A stretch of DNA of 64,000 bases from Alphaproteobacteria bacterium (lineage in GTDB: Bacteria; Pseudomonadota; Alphaproteobacteria; Reyranellales; Reyranellaceae), in contig JAFKFL010000028.1 in assembly GCA_017308235.1 (NCBI GenBank), positions 31,912 through 95,911 of the forward strand, in the 5' to 3' direction. The first letter of the stretch is position 1. The number at the start of each line of letters is the position of its first letter. The translations under genes were made by a program, and so were the position numbers. The notes beneath the pieces are model-generated. The model was not told where the DNA came from. It did no database searches and worked only from the letters and a program-made list of their open reading frames with translations. This document shows positions 1-10,197 of the stretch, in pieces.

Positions 1-252
1 CGGCATGTAGCCGGTGCTGTGCTGGTCGATCTTCAGCGCCTGCTTTTTCTCCAGCGGCTGCGCATGAAACCGCTTCACCTCGTCGAAGACGCGGCGGATC
101 TTCTCGCGCGCGATGCCGTGGTTGACGATGAAGTAGAAGCCGATCTCGGTCAGCGCGAAATGCAGCTCCTTGGCGGTACGGTCGAGCGCGCCTGGTTCGC
201 CGGCGAGGTAAGGGCCGAGGTCGACGACGGGAATGGTCTCGGTGGCGGCCAT
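1..252 (-). CDS. isopenicillin N synthase-like 2OG-Fe(II) oxygenase, N-terminal part (cut by window edge)
   Basis: This is a partial gene of 84 codons that runs off the left edge. The visible N-terminus (IPVVDLGPYL, then FYFIVNHGI and RFHAQPLEKK) matches the DIOX_N region of the isopenicillin N synthase / 2-oxoglutarate-Fe(II) oxygenase family. It closely resembles the N-terminus of the complete oxygenase at 8972-10054, so the two are probably paralogues. The ATG at 250-252 has an AAGGAG ribosome site eight bases upstream. The catalytic HxD...H residues lie outside the window, so activity cannot be judged and the substrate is unknown. Confidence 0.85.
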   Translation of the reverse strand, partial: MAATETIPVVDLGPYLAGEPGALDRTAKELHFALTEIGFYFIVNHGIAREKIRRVFDEVKRFHAQPLEKKQALKIDQHSTGYMP

Positions 253-363
253 GACGCCTGCTCCTTCTTGCGTGGAAGCCGATGGTATCCGCGCAACGAA
301 CGATAGGCCGCAACGGCACGAGGGTCCATCGCCGCCGCGATGGAATTTCGCAGACGAGACCGA

Positions 364-1998
<1,635 letters not shown>

Positions 1999-2059
1999 CG
2001 GACGTTTTCTCCGGAATGACAATTGTTGCAGACGATCGAAACCTAGCAGACCGCGGTTT

Positions 2060-3148
2060 TCAGGGCACGACCGAGAGCAGCAGGAACGTGCCGAAAATCC
2101 CGAGATGTATCAGGCCGTGCAGCAGCGTCGTGCGGCCGGTGCCGAGGGTGAGCGTGCTGACGAACAGGGTCAGCGACAGCAGCACCATGCTCTGCTGGGA
2201 GAGGCCAAGCGTCAGCTTGCTGCCGAGGAAAAGCGAGAGAGCGGCGACAACCGGAATAGTGAGGCCGATGCTGGCGAGAGCCGAACCCAACACGAGGTTG
2301 ATGCTGTTCTGCAGCCGATTGATCAGGGCGGCGCGCACCGAGGCGATGCCTTCGGGCAGGAGCACGACCGCGGCGATGACGACGCCCACCACGGCGCGCG
2401 GCATCCCAGCTGCCTGGACGGCCGTGTCCAGCGGATGGGACAGCACTTTGGCCAGCAGCACGACTGAGGCGAGCGAGACCAGCAGCAGGACGAGACTTGC
2501 GGATGTCACCGCCGTGCTCGGCCGCTCGGCGGGATCGTGCTCATCGTCCGCCGCCTCGAGGAAATAGTCGCGATGTCGGATGGTCTGCACGAAGATGAAG
2601 GCCCCGTAGAGCACGATGGAGACGATAGCAACGTCGATGAGCTGCGCGACGGAATAGACCGGGCCGGGCACGGCCTCGCTAAAGTTGGGCAGTACCATCG
2701 CCAGCACCGAGAGCGTGCCCAGCACGGCAAGCGCTGCCGAAGCGCCGGGAAGCTGGAAGGATTGCTCGCCATGGCGCTGGCCGCCCAGCACCAGGCAGAG
2801 GCCGATCACGCCGTTCAGCACGATCATGATCGCCGAGAAAACGGTGTCGCGGGCGACGGCGTCGCTGCCCTCCGCCCCGGACAGCATGATCGAGACGATC
2901 AGCGCCACTTCGATCGCCGTCACCGCGATTGCCAACACGATCGAGCCGAACGGCTCGCCGAGGCGTGCGGCCAGGACTTCGGCATGGTGAACGGCGGCGA
3001 AGACCGCGCCGCCCAGCAGGAGAGCGGCAATCGCCAGGGCAATGCCGGTGCCGGTATCGAAAAGACCCAGCATGCCCGCCACGACCATGAGCGCGGCGGC
3101 CAGCGGAATGGCGTAGGTCCAGGGCGGATTGCTGATGTGGGAGTGCAT
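2060..3148 (-). CDS. chaA: calcium/proton antiporter (CaCA family, ChaA-like)
   Basis: This 362-residue polytopic inner-membrane protein should exchange Ca2+ (or Na+/K+) for protons. About eleven hydrophobic segments fall into two halves, each carrying an acidic CaCA alpha-repeat signature: TAIEVALIVS in the first half and VVLLPEGIASV in the second, followed by GSALASIGLTIPV. A central hydrophilic linker rich in D and E (AADDEHDPAE) separates the halves, as in ChaA. The ATG at 3148 is preceded by AGGA at a normal distance. The frame stays open far upstream, but that stretch is antisense to the MscS gene and is not protein-like. The gene is divergent from that channel gene. Confidence 0.9.
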   Translation of the reverse strand: MHSHISNPPWTYAIPLAAALMVVAGMLGLFDTGTGIALAIAALLLGGAVFAAVHHAEVLAARLGEPFGSIVLAIAVTAIEVALIVSIMLSGAEGSDAVARDTVFSAIMIVLNGVIGLCLVLGGQRHGEQSFQLPGASAALAVLGTLSVLAMVLPNFSEAVPGPVYSVAQLIDVAIVSIVLYGAFIFVQTIRHRDYFLEAADDEHDPAERPSTAVTSASLVLLLVSLASVVLLAKVLSHPLDTAVQAAGMPRAVVGVVIAAVVLLPEGIASVRAALINRLQNSINLVLGSALASIGLTIPVVAALSLFLGSKLTLGLSQQSMVLLSLTLFVSTLTLGTGRTTLLHGLIHLGIFGTFLLLSVVP

Positions 3149-3161
3149 ATCGATGTTCCTA

Positions 3162-3189
3162 GCCGCTGGGAGCGCGTCACTCCAGCGGC
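3162..3189. repeat. 8-bp inverted repeat in the chaA leader / divergent promoter region
   Basis: GCCGCTGG at 3162-3169 is repeated inverted as CCAGCGGC at 3182-3189, with 12 bases between. It lies 14 bases upstream of the chaA ATG, in the 162-base gap between chaA and the divergent MscS gene. It could be an operator or a leader hairpin. No promoter hexamers stand out. Confidence 0.4.
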
Positions 3190-3310
3190 GCATTCTTCGT
3201 CGGCCAAAAAGGGTGTGTGAACTGGAGCTGCGTGCCTGTTCCGCGGCAGGCGGCCACTGGCGAAACGGGCGGTTCTGTCCTACCGTTCGCCGGGGCAGAG
3301 GCTGGAGACA

Positions 3311-5299
3311 ATGACGATCCGGAAGTTGGCTGTCATGGCGGGCATTGCGGCTACGGTCGCGGTCGGGCCAGCCGGTGCGGCTTGGGCGCAAGCCAACAAG
3401 GCCTTCGGCGTCAACGGCACGCTCGGAGCCTTCTTGAGCCAGCTGTCGGAAAAGCTCGATCATACGATCCAGCACATTCCCAAGCTCGGCCGTTACCTGC
3501 TCGACTTGCCGCAGCAGTTCGACCTGCGGACGACACTCCTGCTGGTCGGCATCGTCATTGGTGGCCTGGCTGCGGAATTCCTCGCCCGCCAGCTTTTGCA
3601 GCAGGTGCGCCGGCGCATTTTCGTCCGGCATTCGACCGAATCGCCGCTGCGCGCTTTCCTGCATGGCGCCTTGCTCGACGTGCTCGCGCTGCTGGCGCTG
3701 GTCGTCGTGGCGCGCTCCATCGCTGGCCAGGTGGGTGACCCGGGGAGTGTCCAGGGCAAGGTCGCCCAGCAGCTCCTGATCGCGCTGCTCTATTGGCGCG
3801 GGCTCAACTTCGTGTTCCGCACCTGGCTGCATCCTGACACGCCAGAGGGCCGCATCGCGCCGGTCGACGACGCGACTGCTCGCCGCCTTCTGGTCGGCCT
3901 GAACGTCGTCATCCTCCTGCCGATGCTGGCGCGGCACATCGCCCAGTTCCTGGACGTCACCCACGCCGGATCGAACGTCATTTCGACCGCCGTCGTTCTT
4001 TATGTCCCGTTCATCGGCGCGGGCCTGATCTATGCGATCTGGTACTGGCGGCACGACATGGCCGCCTGGCTCACCGCGATGGTGGATGAGAAAGACCTGT
4101 TCCGGGCTTTGAAGCTCGCCATGGCGAAGGAATGGTGGATTGCCGGTATCGCCTTCTACGCAATGTCGGCCTTGGCGGCGATCTATGCCGCCATCACCGA
4201 GCATGCAGCGGCGATGCGCGGGCTGGCCGCCGTCGAGTCGATGCTGATCCTACTGCTGCTGCTGGAGACCCTCGTCCATCGCCGCACGCGCCATTTGCCA
4301 ATGGAAGTGCCGACCGTTGGGGAGGTGATAGCGGCATGCCTGCGGCTGGCGGTACGCCTGCTGGTGATCGTTGTCGCCGTGCAGGGAATCTTGGTCGATG
4401 CGTTTGGCATCATGACGCCCGAGGTATGGGAGCCGCATCGCGACGCGATCAAGCTCGCGGCGATCACGACCTTCGCGGCCTATGTGTTCTGGCGGTTCCT
4501 GAAGTACCGGATGGATCGCTATATCGCCGATAACCCGCTGCCGTCGGCAGGCTTCGGCGGCGATGCCGCCGATGACGGCGATGTTCCTCCGGCGGCATCG
4601 CGGCTGCGCACCATCATGCCCGTCCTGCGGGTGACCGCCGGCATTACCATCCTGATCCTGGGCAGCCTGCTGGTGCTCTCCGAGCTCGGCATCAACATCA
4701 CGCCGCTGATCGCCGGCGCCTCGGTGTTGGGCCTCGCGGTCTCGTTCGGCAGCCAGTCCCTGGTGCGTGACATCGTGTCTGGCCTCTTTTTCCTGGCCGA
4801 AGATTCGTTCCGAGTCGGGGAGTACATCGACGCATCCAAGGTCAAGGGCACGGTCGAGGGTTTTTCAATCCGCTCGATCCGGCTGCGTCATCAGAACGGC
4901 CAGCTTCACATCGTGCCGTTCGGCCAGCTTCTCCACGTCACCAACTTCAGCCGAGACTGGACGACGGTGAAGTTCAACCTTGCTTTCGCCATCAACACGG
5001 ACGTCGAGTTGATGCGCAAGACGGTGAAGAAGATCGGGCTCGAAATGATGAGCGAGCCGCAGTTCCAGAAGGAGCTGCTTCAGCCGCTGAAGATGCAGGG
5101 CATCGTCGACATCAAGGATGCTTCGTTGATCGTGCGCTTCAAGTTCACGGCCAGGCCGAAGAATCCCAGCATGATCCAGCGCACGGCCATACGGCGCATG
5201 TTCGAGTCCCTACCCAAACTCGGCATCGAGTTCGCGCGGCCGCCCTACGCTTCCATGGGCTTCGGCATGCTGGATCCTGCTGCTCGCGCCGCCCAGTAA
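3311..5299 (+). CDS. MscS-family mechanosensitive channel, large multi-TM form
   Basis: This 662-residue protein should open under membrane tension to release osmolytes. It begins with a cleavable-looking signal peptide (cut near AWA-QAN, residue 26), then has about eight extra transmembrane helices before the MscS core at roughly residues 437-640. The core contains the pore-lining helix (ITPLIAGASVLGLAVSFG, then SQSLVRD) and the beta domain (FRVGEYIDA, GTVEGFSIRSIRLR). It is much longer than E. coli MscS (286 aa), resembling the YbdG/YnaI/MscK-like expanded forms. It starts divergently from chaA and is followed 17 bases later by the aldo/keto reductase. Confidence 0.92.
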   Translation: MTIRKLAVMAGIAATVAVGPAGAAWAQANKAFGVNGTLGAFLSQLSEKLDHTIQHIPKLGRYLLDLPQQFDLRTTLLLVGIVIGGLAAEFLARQLLQQVRRRIFVRHSTESPLRAFLHGALLDVLALLALVVVARSIAGQVGDPGSVQGKVAQQLLIALLYWRGLNFVFRTWLHPDTPEGRIAPVDDATARRLLVGLNVVILLPMLARHIAQFLDVTHAGSNVISTAVVLYVPFIGAGLIYAIWYWRHDMAAWLTAMVDEKDLFRALKLAMAKEWWIAGIAFYAMSALAAIYAAITEHAAAMRGLAAVESMLILLLLLETLVHRRTRHLPMEVPTVGEVIAACLRLAVRLLVIVVAVQGILVDAFGIMTPEVWEPHRDAIKLAAITTFAAYVFWRFLKYRMDRYIADNPLPSAGFGGDAADDGDVPPAASRLRTIMPVLRVTAGITILILGSLLVLSELGINITPLIAGASVLGLAVSFGSQSLVRDIVSGLFFLAEDSFRVGEYIDASKVKGTVEGFSIRSIRLRHQNGQLHIVPFGQLLHVTNFSRDWTTVKFNLAFAINTDVELMRKTVKKIGLEMMSEPQFQKELLQPLKMQGIVDIKDASLIVRFKFTARPKNPSMIQRTAIRRMFESLPKLGIEFARPPYASMGFGMLDPAARAAQ

Positions 5300-5316
5300 C
5301 GTTAAAGGAGGACATC

Positions 5317-6273
5317 ATGGAAAAACGAAAGCTCGGCAAGTCGGGCATCGAAATCGCGCCCATTGCGTTTGGCGGCAACGTGTTCGGCTGGACGGCCGAC
5401 GAGGTGACATCGCATAGGCTGCTCGACGCCTTCGTCGATGGGGGCTTTTCCTTTGTCGATACCGCCGACGTCTATTCGCGCTGGGCGCCGGGCAACAAGG
5501 GCGGCGAGTCGGAGACGGTGATCGGGAACTGGCTCAAAAAGGACAAGAGCAAGCGGAACAAGGTGGTGATCGCCACCAAGTGCGGCATGGACATGCCAAA
5601 CGTCGGCCAAGGCCTGTCGCGCGCCCATATCGTGAAGTCGGTCGATGCCTCGCTGAAGCGGCTCAATACCGACCGCATCGATCTCTTCCAATCGCACCGC
5701 GACGACAAGGATACGCCGCAGGAGGAGACGCTCTCGACCTACGCCGAGCTGGTCAAGGCCGGCAAGATCCGTGCGATCGGTGCCTCCAACTTCGAGGCGC
5801 CACGGCTCGCCGAAGCCGCGAAGATTGCCAAGGAGAAGGGGCTGCCCCATTACGAGAGCCTGCAGCCGCATTACAATCTGATGGAGCGAGGCCTGTTCGA
5901 GGGTGCGCTCGAGAATGAATGCCTGAAGCAGGGCATCGGTGTGATCCCTTACTATTCGCTCGCCAGCGGGTTCCTGTCCGGCAAGTACAGGTCCGACGCC
6001 GATCTCGGCAAGAGCAAGCGTGGCGCGGGCGTCCAGAAGTACCTGAACGACAAGGGCCATGCCGTCCTGAAGGCGCTCGACGACGCAGCAAAAAAGCACA
6101 ATGCCAACAACACGCAGGTGGCGCTCGCCTGGCTGATACAGCGCAAGTCGATCACCGCACCGATCGTGAGCGCGACCAGCGTCGAGCAGCTCAAGGACCT
6201 GATCGCCGCACCCCGCATCACGCTCGACGCCCAGTCGATCGCGGCCATCGACAAGGCAAGCGCCCCGGGCTGA
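5317..6273 (+). CDS. aldo/keto reductase
   Basis: This 318-residue NADPH-type oxidoreductase is a TIM barrel of the AKR superfamily, likely YajO/GalDH-like. The catalytic tetrad is visible as D48 and Y53 (VDTADVYS), K88 (ATKCG) and H127 (FQSHRDD). The cofactor-binding SNF motif (IGASNFEAP) and a C-terminal ATSVEQL segment are also there. A very strong AAAGGAGG ribosome site precedes the ATG by about six bases. The physiological substrate cannot be told from sequence. It is co-oriented with the channel gene upstream and the MBL/rhodanese gene 33 bases downstream. Confidence 0.9.
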   Translation: MEKRKLGKSGIEIAPIAFGGNVFGWTADEVTSHRLLDAFVDGGFSFVDTADVYSRWAPGNKGGESETVIGNWLKKDKSKRNKVVIATKCGMDMPNVGQGLSRAHIVKSVDASLKRLNTDRIDLFQSHRDDKDTPQEETLSTYAELVKAGKIRAIGASNFEAPRLAEAAKIAKEKGLPHYESLQPHYNLMERGLFEGALENECLKQGIGVIPYYSLASGFLSGKYRSDADLGKSKRGAGVQKYLNDKGHAVLKALDDAAKKHNANNTQVALAWLIQRKSITAPIVSATSVEQLKDLIAAPRITLDAQSIAAIDKASAPG

Positions 6274-6306
6274 CCGGGGCGAGGTGGGAAAAGGGAAGGG
6301 GAACCA

Positions 6307-7380
6307 ATGCTCGTCTTTCGTCAGCTCTTCGATCCAACGTCGTCGACCTATACCTACCTCTTGGGCGACCGTGTGAGCGGCGAGGCGGTGCTGATCGATC
6401 CGGTCTTCGAACAGGTGAGGCGCGATGCGGCGTTGATCGCCGAACTCGGCCTCACGCTTGGCTGGACTCTCGAGACCCACGTCCATGCCGACCATGTGAC
6501 CGGCGCCTGGCTGCTGAAGAACCGGCTGGGCAGCCAGATCGCGGTCGCGACGGCGGCAGGCGCCATCGGTGCCGACCGCCTTCTGCAGGATGGTGACCAT
6601 GTGAAGTTCGGCAAGCGGTCGTTGGAGGTGCGGGCGACGCCCGGCCATACCAACGGCTGCGTCACCTATGTCCTCGACGATGAGAGCATGGCTTTCACCG
6701 GCGACTGCGTGCTGATCCGCGGTTCGGGCCGCACCGACTTCCAGCAAGGCGATGCGCGGGCGCTCTATCGTTCCGTGCGCTCCCGCATCTTTTCATTGCC
6801 CGAGGTCTGCCTGCTCTATCCGGCACACGACTATCGCGGCCTCACGGTCACCAGCGTGGCGGAGGAGAAGAAGCACAATCCGCGGCTCGGCGGCGAAGTC
6901 GGCGAGGCCGACTATGTCGGCTACATGAAGAACCTCGATCTGCCGCATCCCAAGAAGATCGACGAGGCGGTGCCGGCCAATCTGCGCTGCGGCCAGCCGG
7001 GCAACGAGGCGTCGTTTGCGGCCGATCCGGGCTGGGCGCCGCTGCGATTCACCTTCAGCGGTGTGTGGGAGGTCGAGCCGCATTGGCTCGAGGAGAACCT
7101 CAGCGCCGTCCGTGTCCTCGATGTGCGTGAGCCCGATGAATTCACCGGACCATTGGGTCATATCCGTGGCGCGACGCTCGTGCCGTTGGGCGAGCTCGCC
7201 GCCCGCGCCAAGGAGCTGCCCAAGGACAGGCCGATCGTCGCGGTGTGCCGCGCGGGCAGCCGCTCGGCCCATGCCACGGCCATCTTGCAGAAGGCGGGCT
7301 TCACCGATGTCGCCAATCTTCCCGGCGGCATGCTGCGCTGGCGCGGCGAGGGCCGCGGCGTGGAGGGCGGCGCGATCTGA
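6307..7380 (+). CDS. metallo-beta-lactamase-fold hydrolase fused to rhodanese (persulfide dioxygenase-like)
   Basis: This 357-residue protein has two domains. Residues 1 to about 240 form an ETHE1/GloB-like metallo-beta-lactamase domain with THVHADH (H58, H60, D62, H63), TPGHTNG, TGDC and YPAHDY metal ligands. Residues from about 255 form a rhodanese domain (VLDVREPDEF) with the catalytic cysteine loop CRAGSRS. Such fusions act in sulfide/persulfide oxidation: the dioxygenase oxidises glutathione persulfide to sulfite and the rhodanese moves sulfane sulfur. That role is inferred from the family. The start has a GGGAAGGGGAA site just upstream. Confidence 0.9.
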   Translation: MLVFRQLFDPTSSTYTYLLGDRVSGEAVLIDPVFEQVRRDAALIAELGLTLGWTLETHVHADHVTGAWLLKNRLGSQIAVATAAGAIGADRLLQDGDHVKFGKRSLEVRATPGHTNGCVTYVLDDESMAFTGDCVLIRGSGRTDFQQGDARALYRSVRSRIFSLPEVCLLYPAHDYRGLTVTSVAEEKKHNPRLGGEVGEADYVGYMKNLDLPHPKKIDEAVPANLRCGQPGNEASFAADPGWAPLRFTFSGVWEVEPHWLEENLSAVRVLDVREPDEFTGPLGHIRGATLVPLGELAARAKELPKDRPIVAVCRAGSRSAHATAILQKAGFTDVANLPGGMLRWRGEGRGVEGGAI

Positions 7381-7398
7381 AGCCGTTGTTCGCCGGCC

Positions 7399-8975
7399 CT
7401 ATTCCTTCTCGATATTCCAGAAGACCGGGATCGGGCTGGTGACGACCCCGTTGAGGCCGCGTGTAGCGGAGGGCAGCGTATATTGACCGAGCGGCACATG
7501 TGTGCCGACCTCGATCGCTCGCGTTTGAAGCTCGGCCGCAGTCTTTTGCCGTGCCGGCAGGTCGGGCGCGAGGGCAAAGGCGTCACGCAACTTCTCGACC
7601 TCGGTATCGCACGGCCAGCCGAAGGCGGCCTTGTCGCATGACGCGTTGACCATGGTGTTGGCGAGCGGGTTCATCATGTCGGTCGACAGCCAGGCCGTCA
7701 TGAAGCCGCTCCAGCCGCCATCGGTCGGCGCTGTCTTGCGCAGGCGGCGCGACACGATTGCCTGGAAGTCGAGCGGCACAATCTCCACCTTAAAGCCGCC
7801 CTTTTCCAGCAGCGACCGGGCGATCGGTCCGGCATTGGTGAGCACATAGATGTCGGTCGTATGCAGCAGCACGACCGGGCGCCGTCATAGCCCGCCTCCT
7901 TCAGCAGGGCCTTCGACTTCGAGAAGTTCGACTCGAGCAGGCCGGACATTCCGGCATCGGTCTCCAACGGCGTGCCGCAAACGAACATCGCCTTGCAGAG
8001 GCGGTAGTAGGCCGGATCGCCGACGACGCCTTCGAGGAAATCCTTCGGGTTCAGGGCATACAGGGCGGCGCGGCGGATCTTCGGGTTGTCGAATGGAGGC
8101 TGCAGCCAGTTCCAGCGGAATACATACTGCGCACCGATGGTGTTGTAGACCTTCACTGCAACATTTCGGTCGGCCTTGAGAAGCGGCAGCAGGTCGTGTG
8201 GCGGCGCCTCGATATAGTCGATCTCGCCGGCAAGCAGTGCGTTGACCGCCGTCATGTGATCGGGGATCGCGAGCCATTCGACACGGTCGACCTTGGCGAT
8301 CTTGCCGCCGGCCAGGCCTGAGGGTGGCTCGGCGCGCGGGACGTAGTCGGGATTACGCACATAGACGATTTTCTCGCCGGGCTTCCACTCGTCCTTCTTG
8401 AAGATGAACGGACCCGATCCGACGATCTCCTTGATCTGCGTGCCGGGGTCGGTCTCGGCGATCCGCTTGGGCATCATGAACGGCACCGAGGAGCCGGGCT
8501 TGGCAAGCGAGTCGAGGACGAGGCCGTAGGGCTCTTTCAAGATCAGGCGGAAGGTCTTGTCGTCGAGAACCTCCATCCGGTCGACGAAGCTCATCAGCTT
8601 CTGGCCCATGAAGTCTTTGGCGCCCCAGCGCTTGAGCGAGGCGATGCAGTCGGCGCTGGTGACGGGTTGGCCGTCATGCCACTTGAGCTTGTCGCGCAGG
8701 GTGAAGGTGTAGATCAGGCGATCGGGACTGAGCTCCCAGCGGTCCACCATCTGCGGCTGCACCTGCAGCTTTTCGTCCATCGCAAACAGCGTGTCCCAGA
8801 CCATATAGCCGTGGTTGCGCACAATATTCGCAGTGGTCCAGATCGGATCGAGGATCTTGATGTCGGAATGCATCACCGCGCGCAGCGTCTTGGCGTTGGC
8901 TGGACCGGCAATGCAGGCAAGCACGGCGACAAACGTCGCCGCGAGCAGGGTACGCAAACGCACCATCCGGATCAC
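7399..8975 (-). pseudogene. family 5 (peptide/nickel-type) ABC solute-binding protein gene broken by a 1-base frameshift
   Basis: Two reading frames together encode one SBP_bac_5 periplasmic binding protein of about 520 residues. The 5' part has a signal peptide (cut near ANA-KTL) and the usual WHDGQPVTSADC, VGSGPFIFKK and RNPDYVPRAEP motifs. It leaves frame at GYDGA in the strand-minus reading near 7877-7883, and the next frame picks up with LLHTTDIYVLTNAGP through to FWNIEKE. Adding one C in the GGGCGCC run restores GYDGRPVVLLH, the normal family sequence. This is either a real pseudogene or an assembly error. The GTG start at 8975 overlaps the stop of the upstream oxygenase (GTGA); an ATG lies three codons in. 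Confidence 0.85.
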
Positions 8976-10054
8976 CAGCGGCCCGAGGCCCGTGCGCCGG
9001 GCGCGATCTCGGCCATGCTCGGCGCCTTGGTTCGTTCAAGGTGTTCGTAGCGCTGTGCTGCGAACCAGAGAGCGTAGTCGCCGAACTTGATCGGCGGATA
9101 CTTCGACGGCTGGTCGACTGATCGGCAGCTCGGCAGGCATTCGATCATCGTGTCGTGATCGGGATCGAAGAAGAAAGGGATGGCGTAGCGGAGCTGGCCC
9201 GACACGTTGCGTACGCGGTGTGGCGTCGACAGGAAGCGTTCGTTGGTCCAGCGATGCAGGATGTCGCCGCCATTCACCACGAACGCCCCCTCTACATGGG
9301 GCGCGTCCATCCAGCGGCCGTCGGGCAGCAGGATCGACAGGCCCTGGACCTTGTTGGGCGGGAGCAGCGTCATGAAGCCCGAATCGGTGTGTGGGACCAG
9401 GCTCGCGACCGACTCGTCGGCGCCGTCGATCATTGGATAGCGCGACATGCGCAGGATCAAATGAGGCTTGGCGAAGCAGGCGTCGAGGAAGGTATCGGGC
9501 AGGTCGAGAGCGAGCGCATAGAGCCGCACCAGCTTGCGGCACAACGTTTCGAGCGTGTTCATGTAAGCAAGCGTGGTCTCGCGAAAGCCCGGCAGGTCGG
9601 CAGGCCATTTGTTCATCGCATGGAAACGGCGCTGCGAGACGACGTCGGGATCGTCCGTCGCGCGCTCGCGGCGCAGGAAATAGGCCTCGTTCTGGCTTGG
9701 CTTCTTGCCCTGCGCGGCGGCATTGGGAGGCGCCTTCTGCGCAATCGGCATGTAACCGATGTTGTGCTCATCGACCTTGACGGCAAGCTTGGCCTCGAGC
9801 GGCTGGGCATGGAAGCGCGCCGCCGCTTCATAGGTCGAGTCGATCAATGATGCGGGCACGCCATGGCCGGCCAGGTAGTAGAAACCGACATGCTCGAAAG
9901 CAAAACGGAGCTGGGCGGCGGCGCGTTCGGCAGCGCCCGGGACGCCGGCGAGGTAGTCCGCAACATCAATCAGCGGGATCTCGCCGCCGATCATGGTCGA
10001 CGCCACTTCAGGCGAAGCGGGAGAGATCGAAGGTGTTGGTGCTGCCGTCTGCAT
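8972..10054 (-). CDS. isopenicillin N synthase-family 2OG-Fe(II) oxygenase
   Basis: This 360-residue non-heme iron oxygenase has a DIOX_N domain (IPLIDVADYL to about residue 150) and a C-terminal 2OG-FeII_Oxy domain. The iron ligands are seen as VPHTDSGF (HxD) and the distal histidine in FLSTPHRV. The substrate or 2OG-binding arginine is in RYAIPFFF, where the family usually has RxS; here the serine is alanine. It probably hydroxylates or desaturates a small molecule, but no beta-lactam genes are nearby. It is translationally coupled to the solute-binding protein downstream and is divergent from the IclR regulator, which may control it. Confidence 0.88.
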   Translation of the reverse strand: MQTAAPTPSISPASPEVASTMIGGEIPLIDVADYLAGVPGAAERAAAQLRFAFEHVGFYYLAGHGVPASLIDSTYEAAARFHAQPLEAKLAVKVDEHNIGYMPIAQKAPPNAAAQGKKPSQNEAYFLRRERATDDPDVVSQRRFHAMNKWPADLPGFRETTLAYMNTLETLCRKLVRLYALALDLPDTFLDACFAKPHLILRMSRYPMIDGADESVASLVPHTDSGFMTLLPPNKVQGLSILLPDGRWMDAPHVEGAFVVNGGDILHRWTNERFLSTPHRVRNVSGQLRYAIPFFFDPDHDTMIECLPSCRSVDQPSKYPPIKFGDYALWFAAQRYEHLERTKAPSMAEIAPGARASGRW

Positions 10055-10126
10055 CTTTTACTCCCTGGTCAGGTGGTTCCGGTCGGCGTTTCACGCCCTA
10101 AACGAGATTTGCCGCCCTGCACGGCC

Positions 10127-10181
10127 GGAACAGGGTATTGCAGAGTTCCGCTATTTCGAAGAGAGTTCTGGTCAACAGAAC
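10127..10181. promoter_or_regulatory. palindromes in the IclR/oxygenase divergent promoter, candidate operator
   Basis: The 143-base gap between the oxygenase and the IclR gene holds two related inverted repeats: GGAAC (10127-10131) with GTTCC (10145-10149), and GTTCTG (10165-10170) with CAGAAC (10176-10181) around a 5-base centre. The second ends 16 bases before the IclR start. IclR-family regulators usually sit divergent from their targets and bind palindromes of about this size, so it is a fair operator candidate, not shown to be one. Confidence 0.45.
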
Positions 10182-10197
10182 GCCAGAAAGCGGGACG

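Noticed and set aside
3149..4204. Long open frame on the minus strand continuing upstream of chaA
   Set aside because: It is fully antisense to the MscS channel gene and codes low-quality Arg/Gln-rich sequence. High-GC DNA often leaves such frames open. The chaA start at 3148 has a ribosome site.
5302..6747. 481-codon open frame on the minus strand
   Set aside because: Antisense to the aldo/keto reductase and the MBL/rhodanese genes, both of which have full family motifs and ribosome sites. The antisense product matches nothing recognisable.
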